Assembly (NCBI GenBank): GCA_947491935.1 | Contig: CANLLF010000002.1 | Coordinates: 434,001 to 498,000, forward strand | Reading direction: 5' to 3' | Length of the DNA stretch: 64,000 nucleotides | Source of the DNA: an uncultured Roseicyclus sp. | GTDB lineage: Bacteria > Pseudomonadota > Alphaproteobacteria > Rhodobacterales > Rhodobacteraceae | Part shown: positions 1 through 8,109 of the stretch, in pieces | Layout of the letters: every line of letters starts with the position of its first letter | How positions within the stretch are numbered: position 1 is the stretch's first letter | Translations under genes and position numbers: made by a program | The notes under the pieces: model-generated | Seen by the model: the letters and a program-made list of their open reading frames with translations, nothing else | Told to the model about the DNA's origin: nothing | The model's database searches: none

Positions 1-342
1 ATCTACGAGGGCACATTCGCCGCCGGCCAGCGGGAGGGCGAAGGCACGCTCACCATGCCCGACGGGTTCACCTATACCGGCGCTTGGGATGACGGCGAGA
101 TCAACGGCCAGGGCACCGCGACCTATTCCAACGGCGACGTCTATACCGGCACTTTCGTCAATGGTCGCCGCCAGGGGGCGGGCACGATGACCTATGCCAC
201 CGGCGAGGTGCTGGAGGGCGAGTGGGAGAATGGCCTGCCGACCGACGGCTCCGCCGCGCCCGCTCCGGCCGAAGAGCCCGATACGGGCGAAGTGGCTCCG
301 GGCGAGGGCGGAGCCGAGACGCCGACTGATACCGACGAATAG
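1..342 (+). CDS. C-terminal part of a MORN-repeat protein (5' end outside the window)
   Basis: The frame is open from the first base to the TAG at 340-342, giving 113 residues with no start, so the gene begins to the left. It contains MORN repeats of about 23 residues with the Y-x-G-x-[FW] signature: YEGTF at residue 2, YTGAW at 25, YTGTF at 48 and LEGEW at 71. A Pro/Ala/Glu-rich acidic tail follows from about residue 82. MORN repeats form elongated beta-hairpin stacks used for protein or lipid contacts; in bacteria they are often in envelope-associated proteins. Which partner this one binds cannot be told from the fragment. Confidence 0.85.
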   Translation: MYEGTFAAGQREGEGTLTMPDGFTYTGAWDDGEINGQGTATYSNGDVYTGTFVNGRRQGAGTMTYATGEVLEGEWENGLPTDGSAAPAPAEEPDTGEVAPGEGGAETPTDTDE

Positions 343-425
343 CGCCCGGCCGCTTTATCCCGCCGCGCTCCGACACCCCGCGAAACGGGCTCTGGCACCG
401 GCTTGAGACATCCCGCTGAGCCTAT

Positions 426-1331
426 TTAGCGCGACATGCGGCGGCGCCGCGCTAGGGCCAGTCCGGCCACGCCCGATAAAAGGAGAACTGCGCCCGCCGG
501 GAGCGGAACCGGGCTCGGCTCCGGCACATCATATTCCGAGTATTCGTACACAACACTCACGCGATAGCCCACGTTGTATGTAACGCGTCCTGTCGCCTGA
601 CAATTGGTTGCCGGAAAGACGAAGGCTCCGGAGCAATAGGCGTTGATGTCCAAACTTGAGACAAACAGCGGATTGATATCGAACTGCCCCGTCCCGACAA
701 ACTCCGCGGCTTGCCCGCCGACCAGCTCCAGCACGGAAGGTGCGCCCGTTGCATTCAGCCCGGTATCGCCTTCGTACCCGTTGGCCGTTCCGCCCGCCGT
801 CACTTCGGTCGATTGAACCCCAAGTTCGATCGGGCTCTCAAAGCCGGTGGTCGGGGCACCTGTCATGGTCGGAACGTAGGGTTCGATCTCGATGCCATAT
901 CCAACCGATCCGGTGGCTCTGACGCTCGTTCTGTAGGGGTTATCGGCTTCATTTGTCGGACAACTGAAAACGCCGTTCACAAGGCAGATGAAGCTGTCGA
1001 CGGCGACCCGATTATTCCCAAACGCGGTCAACTCGTAGGAAATGCGCACCCGGTCCAATTGGCCCAGGGAGGCGTCGAAATAGTTGAACTGCATCACGTC
1101 AGCCCGCGGGTCGACGAAGTTTGCCGATGCGGAGGCCCGGCGCGACCCGGCAGAACCCGGCTCCAGATCCACAATCACCGACGTCGACGGGTTCGTCACC
1201 AATGTCCGCGACAGGCCATGGCTGCCATTTCGAAATTGCGACACGGTCGAGGCCTGAACATCTGCTGCCAGCAGACAGGCCCCTGCAAGAACCGCGGCGA
1301 ACGCGGCGTAGGACTTTGAATGTGAAACCAT
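426..1331 (-). CDS. Exported protein with VPLPA-CTERM sorting signal
   Basis: A 301-residue exported protein. The N-terminus is a signal peptide (hydrophobic stretch at about residues 8-25, AxA-like end near ADVQAS). The C-terminus has the layout of exosortase/PEP-CTERM-type substrates: a Pro-rich VPLPAG motif, a short hydrophobic helix, then an RRRR cluster and the end. Proteins with this tail are processed by an exosortase and usually displayed or secreted with exopolysaccharide. The middle has no domain I recognise; it contains a few Cys, consistent with a periplasmic or extracellular fold. The start at 1331 is preferred over an in-frame ATG at 1355 because AGGGA lies 10 bases before it. 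It lies on the same strand as, and downstream of, the LuxR-type gene, with an exact 18-bp palindrome between them. Confidence 0.75.
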   Translation of the reverse strand: MVSHSKSYAAFAAVLAGACLLAADVQASTVSQFRNGSHGLSRTLVTNPSTSVIVDLEPGSAGSRRASASANFVDPRADVMQFNYFDASLGQLDRVRISYELTAFGNNRVAVDSFICLVNGVFSCPTNEADNPYRTSVRATGSVGYGIEIEPYVPTMTGAPTTGFESPIELGVQSTEVTAGGTANGYEGDTGLNATGAPSVLELVGGQAAEFVGTGQFDINPLFVSSLDINAYCSGAFVFPATNCQATGRVTYNVGYRVSVVYEYSEYDVPEPSPVPLPAGAVLLLSGVAGLALARRRRMSR

Positions 1332-1414
1332 GAAATGCCGTTCCCTAATACACATGAACTCAATAGCGGCGCGCTAATGCTCCATTCACCAGGCACGGTC
1401 TGCATCACGTTAAC

Positions 1415-1432
1415 CATCGTCATATGACGATG
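1415..1432. promoter_or_regulatory. Exact 18-bp palindrome, candidate operator
   Basis: CATCGTCATATGACGATG reads identically on both strands with no spacer. It lies 83 bases upstream of the CTERM protein start and 31 bases past the stop codon of the LuxR-type regulator, in a gap of 131 bases. Length and symmetry fit a dimeric HTH protein; assignment to the neighbouring LuxR-type protein is inference. Confidence 0.5.
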
Positions 1433-1462
1433 CGGGCTCAAGACTCTTCGAGAGGGGGTGCT

Positions 1463-2482
1463 TTACTCCGGCCCAAGCAGGCGCTGCAAAAGCTGGACCT
1501 GCGAGGTGACGCCCATCTTGCCGAACACGTTCGACAGATAGGTCCGCACACTCCGCTCGCTCAGCCCCAGATCATCGGCCGCCGTGGCGATGGATGCCCC
1601 GCCCAGGATGGCCACCACGACGGAGGCTTCCCGGCCCGTCAGCCGATAGACAGCCTGCAATTCATCCAGGCTCCAGTGCAATCGCTGTGAACGCTCCGAA
1701 TTGACCCAGAGCACCTTGTGCGGGCCAAGCGCCGGACCGGCCGAGATTGTGACGACATAAGGTACGCCCTTCTCATTGGGGCATGTCAATCGGGCTGCCT
1801 GCCCCGTCTCCGCGACATAGGAAACGGTTCTCTGGAAAATTGGGACGATCGCGTTGACCGCCGGGCGCACAGGCCCGCCAATGCTCGAAAGCCGCAAAAC
1901 GCCGTCGGTCAATCGGCTGATGCTGAGGTCGGATTGCCCGACCAAGCAGCCCGCGGGATCAATCAAAAAGGCGCCCTGACCGGGGGCTTGCGTGCCCACA
2001 TATAGGTCGAAGGCACGGGCCACATTGAACGCCATGACCTCGGCACGTTGCAGGCTGTGTTCGGTCATGCCGTCACGTTGCCCCAGCCCGAAGGAGACCA
2101 GCCCATGCCGCCCCGGCAACACGATGGTCGAAATGTACGGGGTGTCGTAGGGCTCGATCATCTCCTGATAGAGTTCACTCGCCAGATACGCATCCATATC
2201 GACGTACCGCTCAACCATCGTCAGCCGCCCCATCGGAAGGCGGTGGCCACTCGCAATCATGGGATTGTCGTCGGCGGTCTGAAAATCGGTCTTTAATCGT
2301 TCGCCCACGACCTCGGGGGTCAGTGCATAGGTCATCTGCTCGCGGGCGCCGCTTGCAGACATGAACGTACAATGCAGGCCCACGCAGCCATCTATGCTGC
2401 GGGCCATCGTTTCCGTCGCCTGATTCAATTGGCCGGTTTCGGCAATATTCAGAAGCGCTTCAACAAGGTCCAGATCTCGCAT
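1463..2482 (-). CDS. LuxR-type HTH transcriptional regulator
   Basis: A 339-residue protein with a C-terminal LuxR/GerE-type helix-turn-helix in about the last 60 residues: LTGREASVV, then ATAADDLGLSERSVRTYLSNV, then KMGVTSQVQLL. The N-terminal 270 residues do not look like an AHL-binding domain (the conserved W/Y/D pattern is not seen); they resemble the PAS-like sensory regions of AlkA-type regulators, so the signal is unknown. There is no receiver-domain phospho-aspartate pattern. It probably acts on the CTERM gene downstream on the same strand and perhaps on itself. Confidence 0.8.
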   Translation of the reverse strand: MRDLDLVEALLNIAETGQLNQATETMARSIDGCVGLHCTFMSASGAREQMTYALTPEVVGERLKTDFQTADDNPMIASGHRLPMGRLTMVERYVDMDAYLASELYQEMIEPYDTPYISTIVLPGRHGLVSFGLGQRDGMTEHSLQRAEVMAFNVARAFDLYVGTQAPGQGAFLIDPAGCLVGQSDLSISRLTDGVLRLSSIGGPVRPAVNAIVPIFQRTVSYVAETGQAARLTCPNEKGVPYVVTISAGPALGPHKVLWVNSERSQRLHWSLDELQAVYRLTGREASVVVAILGGASIATAADDLGLSERSVRTYLSNVFGKMGVTSQVQLLQRLLGPE

Positions 2483-3187
2483 ACTGAACTAACCCGTAGG
2501 TTTTCTCAGCAGCCTATAGTCATTTGTCCATTGTGCATCACAAATTTATTACGTCGGCCTGCAGCTGTCGGGCGACAGGGCGATGCACTCACGGCGCTGC
2601 GCCGAATTGAGCATCGCGCATGATGCAAGGGCGCTGTGTCCATTTGGTTGCGCATCATCCCGGCCTGACACCGCGGTCGGTACGCACCAATCTCGGCGTG
2701 ATCTACGCAATAATCGCGACCAGCGGACGGGCCAACTCCTGTCGCGGCACCTGGGCGGCTGGTCGGCACCGAGGCAACGCCCCTCACATTCCCGCTCGAC
2801 CCAAGACCAGACTTTGCACTGGCAAGCCTTCGGCCGCCCGTCGTCTCTAACCTTCCGCTCGCAATGTTCATCGACCGAGGAGGTTCCTGCATGCGCCTTT
2901 TAGGCCTCCGCCCAGAACGCGCCCGCACAATGCTGGCCAACGCCAATGACAACGATACCTGCCGACGGCATATGGGGGCAATGGGGCCTGCGTCGCCGGG
3001 AAACTGGGGCGTCACAATCTTGATGCCGAGCGCGCCTGGCTTCCGTGTTCGGCTTGGCGCGCCTGACTGTTGCCACTCGGCCCACATGGCGGCACCGACG
3101 AAACCGCCGCCAATTGCAATCGCCCTGCGGGTCGGTCAGGCTGCAGGTGCATCGCCAGCTCCGCGATGCATTGCCAATGGATACGCC
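2483..3187. other. Intergenic region, no supported gene
   Basis: About 700 bases between the LuxR-type gene and the barrel gene. I see no convincing coding region on either strand. It does contain an in-frame open extension of the downstream gene reaching back to about 2864, with GGAGG 7 bases before an ATG at 2891, but that product would bury a normal signal peptide inside a Pro/Arg-rich leader and is not believed. Small inverted repeats lie near 2531 and 2612. Confidence 0.5.
2531..2543. promoter_or_regulatory. Short inverted repeat upstream of the LuxR-type gene
   Basis: TTGTG-CAT-CACAA, nested in a wider ATTTGT/ACAAAT pair at 2522-2545, sits about 50 bases upstream of the start of the minus-strand regulator. 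The position suits an operator, but the arms are short. Confidence 0.25.
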
Positions 3188-3697
3188 ATGCTCAACCGTA
3201 TGCTCCCTCTCGTGACGGTTCTCGCCTTCGCCGCGCCGGCCCATGCTCAGGACAGCGCTAATCGCTATCTCGCCTTCGTTCTGGCCTCGACGCATTTTGG
3301 CGCCGACCTTAACGGGGTGAACCCAGGGTTGCTGTTGGGCAATCGATGGCCCACGGACCGGGACGGCTTGGAATTCCATGTCGAAGGGGGCGTTTTCTAC
3401 AATAGCTATGATGAGGTCTCGCCGATTTTCCTGGCTGGTGCCTCCCATCGGCTTGCGCGCTTTGATAGCTTCGATCTGCGCGCTGGCCTGAGCTTCGGGA
3501 CTGCATATTACGCTACCCTCGCGCCGACGCTTGAGCGGGACTACAACATTCCGAACCTGGACGGGTTCATTCCGCTTGTCGTGGCCAGCCTGTCGCTGCG
3601 ACCCACGCGCAATCCGGGCATGGAATACCGTCTCACGGCGCTCCCCGGCGATGCCGGCATTGGCGCGTTGAACCTGTCGATTGCCGTCGATTTCTAG
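3188..3697 (+). CDS. Small exported, probably outer-membrane beta-barrel protein
   Basis: A 169-residue protein. The start at 3188 puts a classical signal peptide first (hydrophobic core LPLVTVLAFAAPAHA, cleavage after AHA). The mature part alternates hydrophobic and polar residues with many aromatics and glycines (NPGLLLGNRW, EGGVFYNSYDE, RAGLSFGTAYY) and ends in a phenylalanine, typical of proteins assembled by BAM. The NPG...W...GVFxNSY pattern occurs in small uncharacterised barrel proteins of phages and proteobacteria; I cannot name the activity. PagL-like lipid A enzymes are an alternative by size only, since no His/Ser catalytic pattern is evident. Confidence 0.6.
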   Translation: MLNRMLPLVTVLAFAAPAHAQDSANRYLAFVLASTHFGADLNGVNPGLLLGNRWPTDRDGLEFHVEGGVFYNSYDEVSPIFLAGASHRLARFDSFDLRAGLSFGTAYYATLAPTLERDYNIPNLDGFIPLVVASLSLRPTRNPGMEYRLTALPGDAGIGALNLSIAVDF

Positions 3698-3712
3698 GTG
3701 CGGAGGGGCGGC

Positions 3713-4099
3713 TTACCGGCACGCCTCCACGTTTCGGAACAGGATGCGCAACTCCTCCAACGGCGGTTGCCCCGGATGGTCCGCGTTGAATCGGTCAGAC
3801 GAGAACCAGATGTCGTCGTATTCCGTCACACTCTCCTCCGACCACCACAAGAAGAAGACCCCGGAGGCCAGGGTCATAGGCACCCCCTCTGGCGTCGTCT
3901 TCCCTACCCTGAAACAGGCCGTCTCCGATCCCGGCGGCGGGCCCGCCACAAAGGCTGCGGCGTCGTCGCTCCAGTGGCTCTCATACATGACGAACCGCCC
4001 CTCGCTCAGGTCGGCCAATTCTGCAAGAACGGTGGAGGGCAGGGCGGCGAGCATCAAGCCGCCCAACACTGCGCGAAAAGGTTTGCAAAGGGTTAACAT
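3713..4099 (-). CDS. Hypothetical exported protein
   Basis: A 128-residue protein with a signal peptide (hydrophobic run GGLMLAALPSTVLA, cleavage after VLA). The mature part of about 100 residues is acidic and aromatic (FFLWWSEESV) with two Cys that could form a disulfide, one about 60 residues in and one near the C-terminus. No family recognised. It converges on the barrel gene (15 bases between stops). Its upstream region holds a 37-base element that also occurs upstream of the exported protein gene near 18.7 kb, suggesting common control. Confidence 0.6.
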   Translation of the reverse strand: MLTLCKPFRAVLGGLMLAALPSTVLAELADLSEGRFVMYESHWSDDAAAFVAGPPPGSETACFRVGKTTPEGVPMTLASGVFFLWWSEESVTEYDDIWFSSDRFNADHPGQPPLEELRILFRNVEACR

Positions 4100-4120
4100 T
4101 AAATAGAAATTCCCCTTTTA

Positions 4121-4157
4121 TCAGTAGGTTAAGTAGGGTTATCAACCTTGATAACCC
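4121..4157 (-). promoter_or_regulatory. Shared 37-base element, copy A (with palindromic core)
   Basis: On the minus strand it begins GGGTTATCAAGGTTGATA and ends AACCTACTGA, 21 bases before the start of the exported-protein gene at 4099. The core with its flanks is a palindrome at 4135-4158 (11-base arms around two bases). 29 of 37 bases match the copy at 18645-18681, in the same orientation relative to the downstream gene. It could be an operator, or a promoter with TTGATA as -35. Confidence 0.5.
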
Positions 4158-4164
4158 TGCCTTT

Positions 4165-6237
4165 TCACGCCGCGATCAGACCCATACTCTCCAGCTTCAG
4201 CAGCACTTGCTGCGCGCAGTATTCGACATCCATACCCTCGGTATCCACCACCAGCTCGGCCTGCGTCGGTGCCTCATAGGGATCCGAGATTCCGGTGAAT
4301 TCCTTGATCTTGCCCTCCCGCGCCAGCTTGTAGAGGCCCTTGCGGTCGCGGCGTTCACATTCCTCGATAGACGTCGCAACGTGGACTTCCACAAAGGCCC
4401 CGAATTGCTCGATCTCCTCCCGCACTGCGCGACGCGTGGCCGTATAGGGCGCGATCGGTGCACAGATCGCGATGCCCCCGTTCTTGGTGATTTCCGAGGC
4501 GACGTATCCGATCCGGCGGATGTTCAGGTCCCGGTGTTCCTTGGAGAAACCAAGCTCGGATGACAGGTTCTTCCGCACGACATCGCCATCCAGAAGCGTC
4601 GCCGGCCGCCCCCCTTGCTCCATTAGTTTCACCATGATGGCGTTCGCGATGGTCGATTTGCCCGACCCGCTCAGCCCGGTGAAGAATACCGTGAACCCCT
4701 GCTGCGAGCGGGGCGGGGAGGTGCGGCGCAGCTCCGCCACAACTTCAGGGAAGGAGAACCAGTCCGGGATCTCCAGCCCTTCCCGCAGGCGGCGGCGCAA
4801 CTCCGTGCCGGAAATGTTCAGGATCGTGACGGTGTCGCGATCCGCGATCTCGTCATTCGGCTCGTACTGCGCCCGCTCCTGCACATAGACCATGTGTTTG
4901 AAGTCGACCATTTCGATGCCCATTTCGTCCTGATGATCGCGGAACAGATCCTGCGCATCGTAGGGGCCATAGAAATCCTCGCCAGCGGAGTTCTTGCCCG
5001 GCCCGGCATGGTCACGGCCAACGATGAAATGGGTGCAGCCGTGGTTTTTGCGGATCAGACCGTGCCAGACCGCCTCACGCGGGCCAGCCATGCGCATCGC
5101 AAGGTTCAGAAGGCTCATCGTGGTGGTGGCGGCGGGATATTGATCAAGTACCGCCTCGTAACACCGCACGCGGGTGAAGTGATCGACATCGCCCGGCTTC
5201 GTCAGGCCGACCACGGGGTGGATCAACAGGTTGGCCTGCGACTCCTTCGCGGCCCGGAAGGTGAGCTCCTGATGCGCGCGGTGCAGGGGGTTGCGCGTCT
5301 GGAAGGCGACGATCTTGCGCCAGCCAAGTTTGCGGAAGAAGGCGCGCAGCTCATTCGGCGTGTCACGGCGGGCCCGGAAATCATAGTGGACCGGTTGCTG
5401 GATGCCGGTGATCGCCCCGCCTAGATAGATCGGGCCCGCGACATTGTGCAGGTAGTTGACGGCGGGGTGAGCAATGTCATCCGCACCATAGACTTTGGTA
5501 GCTTCATTCGCCTTGTCGGGTGTCCACTTGTCGCTGATCGACAGGATCCCAAGGATCACACCTTCTGCGTCGCGAAGCGCGATGTCCTGGCCTTCTTCGA
5601 TGCCGTCGGCGAAGGTTTCGGACACGTCGAGCGTGATCGGCATCGGCCACAGCGAGCCGTCGGCCAGGCGCATGTTTTCGACGACGGTGTCGTAATCCTC
5701 CTGCCCCATGAACCCCTTGAGGGGGTTGAACCCGCCGTTCATCAACAGCTCAAGATCGCAGACCTGGCGCGCGGTGAGGTCCCACGACGGCAGGTCGGCC
5801 GCTTCCATCTTGAGCTTCTGGGCGCTGTCATAGGAGACGTAGAGTTCCGGTATCGGGGCGTGCAAGGGCGCGGCCATGGAGGTGATCCTTTTCGATGGGA
5901 TGAGGTGTGCGCCCTTGCCGGTCAGTTCGGCATGAAGGGCGTTGTATTCGTCCAGCTTGCGGGCCAGAAATCGGTCGACCAGCTGAGCTTTTCGGGCGGC
6001 CCCGCGCGACGTCAGCGTGTAGGCGAAGCGTTGGCGTTTGTCGGGGCTGTTCCGGTCAGTGACCTGCACCAACCCGGCGGTCGTCGCAGCGCGCAAGAGG
6101 GCGTTGAGCCGCCCAAGGCTGACGCCGAGTGCCTCTGCCGTTGTCCGCTGCGACGCCTCCGGCGCCGTGTCGAGCTGGCGCAACAGACGGAAGAGCGTGT
6201 CGTCTTCCGGTAGGGCAGGGGCGGCGGCAAAAGGCAC
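4165..6237 (-). CDS. sat: Winged-helix domain fused to sulfate adenylyltransferase and APS kinase (PAPS synthesis)
   Basis: 690 residues in one frame from a GTG start at 6237; an in-frame TGA at 6261 excludes a longer start. Residues 11-105 look like the EPS-associated MarR-type winged helix (SQRTTAEALGVSLGRLNALL helix-turn-helix, then RFLARKLDEYNALHAEL). Residues 121-505 are ATP sulfurylase (QTRNPLHRAH at 313-322, GRDHAG at 407-412). Residues 515-690 are APS kinase with P-loop GLSGSGKST at 521-529. The enzyme turns sulfate and ATP into APS and then PAPS in the cytosol. The family's usual length is about 570, which is what the ATG at 5877 (residue 121) would give, and that ATG has AAGGA 8 bases upstream. 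So both a 690-residue regulator-enzyme fusion and a 570-residue enzyme may be made. Twin palindromes lie just upstream. Confidence 0.9.
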   Translation of the reverse strand: MPFAAAPALPEDDTLFRLLRQLDTAPEASQRTTAEALGVSLGRLNALLRAATTAGLVQVTDRNSPDKRQRFAYTLTSRGAARKAQLVDRFLARKLDEYNALHAELTGKGAHLIPSKRITSMAAPLHAPIPELYVSYDSAQKLKMEAADLPSWDLTARQVCDLELLMNGGFNPLKGFMGQEDYDTVVENMRLADGSLWPMPITLDVSETFADGIEEGQDIALRDAEGVILGILSISDKWTPDKANEATKVYGADDIAHPAVNYLHNVAGPIYLGGAITGIQQPVHYDFRARRDTPNELRAFFRKLGWRKIVAFQTRNPLHRAHQELTFRAAKESQANLLIHPVVGLTKPGDVDHFTRVRCYEAVLDQYPAATTTMSLLNLAMRMAGPREAVWHGLIRKNHGCTHFIVGRDHAGPGKNSAGEDFYGPYDAQDLFRDHQDEMGIEMVDFKHMVYVQERAQYEPNDEIADRDTVTILNISGTELRRRLREGLEIPDWFSFPEVVAELRRTSPPRSQQGFTVFFTGLSGSGKSTIANAIMVKLMEQGGRPATLLDGDVVRKNLSSELGFSKEHRDLNIRRIGYVASEITKNGGIAICAPIAPYTATRRAVREEIEQFGAFVEVHVATSIEECERRDRKGLYKLAREGKIKEFTGISDPYEAPTQAELVVDTEGMDVEYCAQQVLLKLESMGLIAA
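5878..5890 (-). promoter_or_regulatory. Internal ribosome binding site before the ATG of the Sat domain
   Basis: On the minus strand AAGGA (5890-5886) stands 8 bases before ATG 5877, the position where stand-alone Sat/APS kinases normally start (MAAPLHAPIPELY). The 11 bases GGATCACCTCC in this spacer equal the 3' end of bacterial 16S rRNA, including the anti-Shine-Dalgarno bases. Confidence 0.55.
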
Positions 6238-6253
6238 GTCGGCACGTCCGATG

Positions 6254-6273
6254 TTTGTTCACGAATGAACAAA
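6254..6273. promoter_or_regulatory. Operator palindrome 1 (TTTGTTCA-N4-TGAACAAA)
   Basis: Perfect 8-base arms with spacer cgaa. It starts 17 bases upstream of the GTG start of the winged-helix/Sat gene. It is identical in its arms to the second site 49 bases further upstream. Confidence 0.7.
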
Positions 6274-6302
6274 TGCCACATGCCGCGACGCTTGAGAACC
6301 CC

Positions 6303-6322
6303 TTTGTTCAAATCTGAACAAA
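6303..6322. promoter_or_regulatory. Operator palindrome 2 (TTTGTTCA-N4-TGAACAAA)
   Basis: Same 8-base arms as the first site, spacer aatc. Centre-to-centre distance is 49 bases, close to five helical turns. Two identical sites before a gene encoding a winged-helix domain suggest autoregulation; this is inference. Confidence 0.7.
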
Positions 6323-6419
6323 CTATTCACGGGCCGGGGTTTGTCCTGCCTGACTGCCGGAGATCACGTGCTTACCCGAAGTTACGTGCAGAAGTTCCGT
6401 GTAAACGCGGTAGGTGGCC

Positions 6420-7415
6420 CTATTCTGCGGCATCAACCGGTGCGGCGTAGGCCCCGGCCTCCACCGTTTCCTCACCTTCCATCTCGGCGAGAAACTTTTC
6501 GGCATCGAGCGCGGCCATGCAGCCCATCCCGGCACTTGTCACCGCCTGACGATAGACATGGTCGGTCAGGTCGCCCGCCGCGAAGACGCCCGGGATCGAG
6601 GTTTTCGTGGTCCCGGCCTGCACCTTCACATAGCCGCCATTGTGCATTTCAAGCTGATCTTTCACCAACTCGGTTGCGGGCGCATGGCCGATGGCGACAA
6701 AAAAGCCCTTGCACGGGATTTCGGTGATGGCGCCGGTTTCCACGTGTTTGGCGCGCACGCCTTCGACGCCGCGGGGCTCCTGCGCGCCGATCACTTCCTC
6801 AATCGTGTGATCCCACAGAACTTCGACCTTCGGGTTCTTGAACAGGCGGTCCTGCATGATCTTCTCGGCCCGCAGGCTGTCGCGGCGATGGATCAACGTT
6901 ACCTTGGACGCGAAGTTCGTCAGGAACAGCGCCTCTTCCACCGCCGTATTGCCGCCGCCGACCACCACGATCTCCTGCCCGCGATAGAAGAACCCGTCGC
7001 AGGTGGCGCAGGCCGACACGCCGAAGCCCTTGAAGTACTCCTCGGACGGTAGACCCAGCCACTTGGCTTGCGCGCCCGTCGCCAGCACAACCGCGTCCGC
7101 GGTGTAGGTGGTGCCGCTGTCACCCCTGGCCATGAACGGACGCTTGGACAGGTCCAGCGACATGATGTGATCGCTGATGATCTCCGTGCCCATTTCCTTG
7201 GCATGGGCCTCCATCCGCACCATCAGATCGGGGCCCATGACGCTTGCATCGCCGGGCCAGTTTTCCACATCCGTCGTGATGGTCAGCTGGCCGCCGGGCT
7301 GGATGCCCTGCACCAGGATCGGCTCCAGCATCGCGCGGCTGGCATAGACGCCTGCAGTGTATCCGGCCGGGCCGGAGCCAATGATCAAAAGGCGGGTATG
7401 GCGGGTCTCTGTCAT
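6420..7415 (-). CDS. trxB: Thioredoxin-disulfide reductase
   Basis: 331 residues. FAD-binding GSGPAG at 13-18, redox pair CATC at 136-139 (followed by DG), and NADPH-binding [11 protein letters not shown] after it, in the order of low-molecular-weight TrxB. It reduces thioredoxin with NADPH in the cytosol. The start at 7415 (MTETRH) is chosen because it gives the normal family N-terminus; an open extension upstream to 7598 is not conserved-looking. It is divergent from the Lrp-type regulator at 7605, a neighbour that may control it. It lies next to the sulfate-activation gene on the same strand, which fits sulfur redox metabolism since PAPS reductases draw electrons from thioredoxin. Confidence 0.95.
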   Translation of the reverse strand: MTETRHTRLLIIGSGPAGYTAGVYASRAMLEPILVQGIQPGGQLTITTDVENWPGDASVMGPDLMVRMEAHAKEMGTEIISDHIMSLDLSKRPFMARGDSGTTYTADAVVLATGAQAKWLGLPSEEYFKGFGVSACATCDGFFYRGQEIVVVGGGNTAVEEALFLTNFASKVTLIHRRDSLRAEKIMQDRLFKNPKVEVLWDHTIEEVIGAQEPRGVEGVRAKHVETGAITEIPCKGFFVAIGHAPATELVKDQLEMHNGGYVKVQAGTTKTSIPGVFAAGDLTDHVYRQAVTSAGMGCMAALDAEKFLAEMEGEETVEAGAYAAPVDAAE

Positions 7416-7604
7416 GGTAGATCCTGTGGCAGCAGGTGAGCGGTCTACGCGATATATCCCCGCCGCCTGCCCGATGAAACCCCTAGCAAATTTCACGTCA
7501 CCGACATGTGAGCTATTCCATTTCTTGCGCAGCCGTGAAATAAAGTTGCGCGAAGACCGGAAAAAGCGGTTCATCTGAAAACCGCGCTTGGGGAGCACGA
7601 CCTA

Positions 7605-8105
7605 ATGCAACACGCCAAACTCGACCCGATCGACCGGAAGATTCTGGCCGAGCTGCAAGGCGATGGACGAATGACGAATGTGGAACTGGCCAAGCGCGTC
7701 GGCATTTCCGCGCCGCCTTGCCTGCGCCGTGTCAGGACGTTGGAGGAGGCCGGCTACATCAAGGGCTACTTCGCCAAAGTCGATGCCCGCATGCTGGGGT
7801 TCGAGGTGCAGGTTTTCGCGATGGTGGGCCTTGCGTCGCAGGCCGAGGCGGATCTTGTTGCCTTCGAAGAGCTGTGCAGCGGTTGGCCGCTGGTTCGCGA
7901 ATGCCACATGCTCAACGGCGAGATCGACTTCATCCTGAAATGCGTGGCGCCTGATCTATCCTCGTTCCAGAGCTTCCTGACCGGCGAGTTGACGTCGGCG
8001 CCGAACGTGGCCTCGGTGCGCACATCGCTGGTGATCCGTGGCGCCAAAGACACGCCGGGGGTGCCCTTCGACGTGATGGAGGCGCGGCTGGCGGAAACCG
8101 CCTGA
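7605..8105 (+). CDS. Lrp/AsnC family transcriptional regulator
   Basis: 166 residues. N-terminal AsnC-type HTH (LDPIDRKILAELQGDGRM, then ELAKRVGISAPPCLRRVRTLEEAGYI) followed by the alpha/beta RAM (effector-binding, oligomerisation) domain from about residue 70 to 145. The start has GGGGAG 12 bases upstream. Such proteins bind amino acids and form octamers that wrap DNA. The divergent trxB is the obvious candidate target. The gap between them holds a GCGGTT/AACCGC inverted repeat near 7566-7585. Confidence 0.9.
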   Translation: MQHAKLDPIDRKILAELQGDGRMTNVELAKRVGISAPPCLRRVRTLEEAGYIKGYFAKVDARMLGFEVQVFAMVGLASQAEADLVAFEELCSGWPLVRECHMLNGEIDFILKCVAPDLSSFQSFLTGELTSAPNVASVRTSLVIRGAKDTPGVPFDVMEARLAETA

Positions 8106-8109
8106 ACCG

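Noticed and set aside
2864-3187. In-frame 108-codon extension of the barrel protein with GGAGG before ATG 2891
   Set aside because: It would place a standard signal peptide in the middle of the protein; the extension is Pro/Arg/Ala-rich noise. The start at 3188 is preferred.
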